Source: Nitrospinae bacterium RIFCSPLOWO2_12_FULL_45_22
GTDB lineage: Bacteria > 2-12-FULL-45-22
Direction: 5' to 3'
DNA: 5,640 bases
NCBI GenBank assembly: GCA_001803565.1
Contig: MHDQ01000158.1
Span: forward strand, 1 to 5,640
Below are positions 5,605 to 5,640 of the stretch, piece after piece. The notes under the pieces are model-generated. The model was not told where the DNA came from. It worked only from the letters and a program-made list of their open reading frames with translations, and ran no database searches. A program made the position numbers and the translations under genes. Within the stretch, counting starts at the first letter, position 1. Every line of letters starts with the position of its first letter.

Positions 5605-5640
5605 CTCTAGAAGGGCAAACTATTAGTCCTGTCGTAATCC

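Noticed and set aside
1-5640. Search by eye for CRISPR arrays, tRNA genes, insertion-sequence ends or long repeats.
   Set aside because: No regularly spaced repeats, tRNA-like cloverleaf, transposase frame or long terminal inverted repeats were seen.

Overview
The window is bacterial DNA carrying six well-supported protein genes, a compact four-gene plus-strand run facing a minus-strand lipid-flippase gene, and a small toxin-antitoxin pair at the left edge. The lineage cannot be fixed from this window. Moderate-to-low G+C, strong Shine-Dalgarno sites, sigma70-type promoters, TTG and GTG starts and a DUF4321-type protein (a family I associate mainly with Clostridia-like Firmicutes) suggest a Gram-positive-like or uncultivated anaerobic lineage. 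That placement is an inference of low confidence.

Layout. Bases 13-449 hold a RelE/ParE-type toxin-antitoxin pair with an ATGA overlap. Bases 450-629 are non-coding and carry a good promoter (TTGACT, 17 nt, TAACAT). It is followed by a long-chain trans-polyprenyl diphosphate synthase, best started at ATG 630 rather than at the upstream TTG 576, which lies within the promoter. Close behind come an AMMECR1-domain protein (1612-2127, TTG start), a two-helix DUF4321-like membrane protein (2149-2418) and a polytopic Ca2+/cation antiporter-like protein (2455-3627, GTG start). Gaps of 7, 21 and 36 nt with no obvious terminator suggest one transcript. The last gene differs clearly in codon choice and may be a later insertion.

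Bases 3628-3767 separate the convergent genes. They contain an open minus-strand frame with a hydrophobic segment but no good start. A 531-aa MurJ/MviN-family flippase lies on the minus strand (3768-5363). Upstream of it are two candidate minus-strand promoters, a 13-codon leader-like ORF with a near-perfect Shine-Dalgarno, and small inverted repeats over the leader's start and stop codons. A divergent plus-strand promoter with a perfect TTGACA box points out of the right edge.

Functionally, the polyprenyl synthase makes long isoprenoid diphosphates (quinone side chains or similar) and the flippase moves undecaprenyl-linked cell-wall or glycan precursors. Both touch isoprenoid lipids, but they are on opposite strands and nothing here shows joint regulation. 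I see no clear new multigene system. The most interesting points are the murJ leader region and the changed cavity residues of this MurJ homologue.
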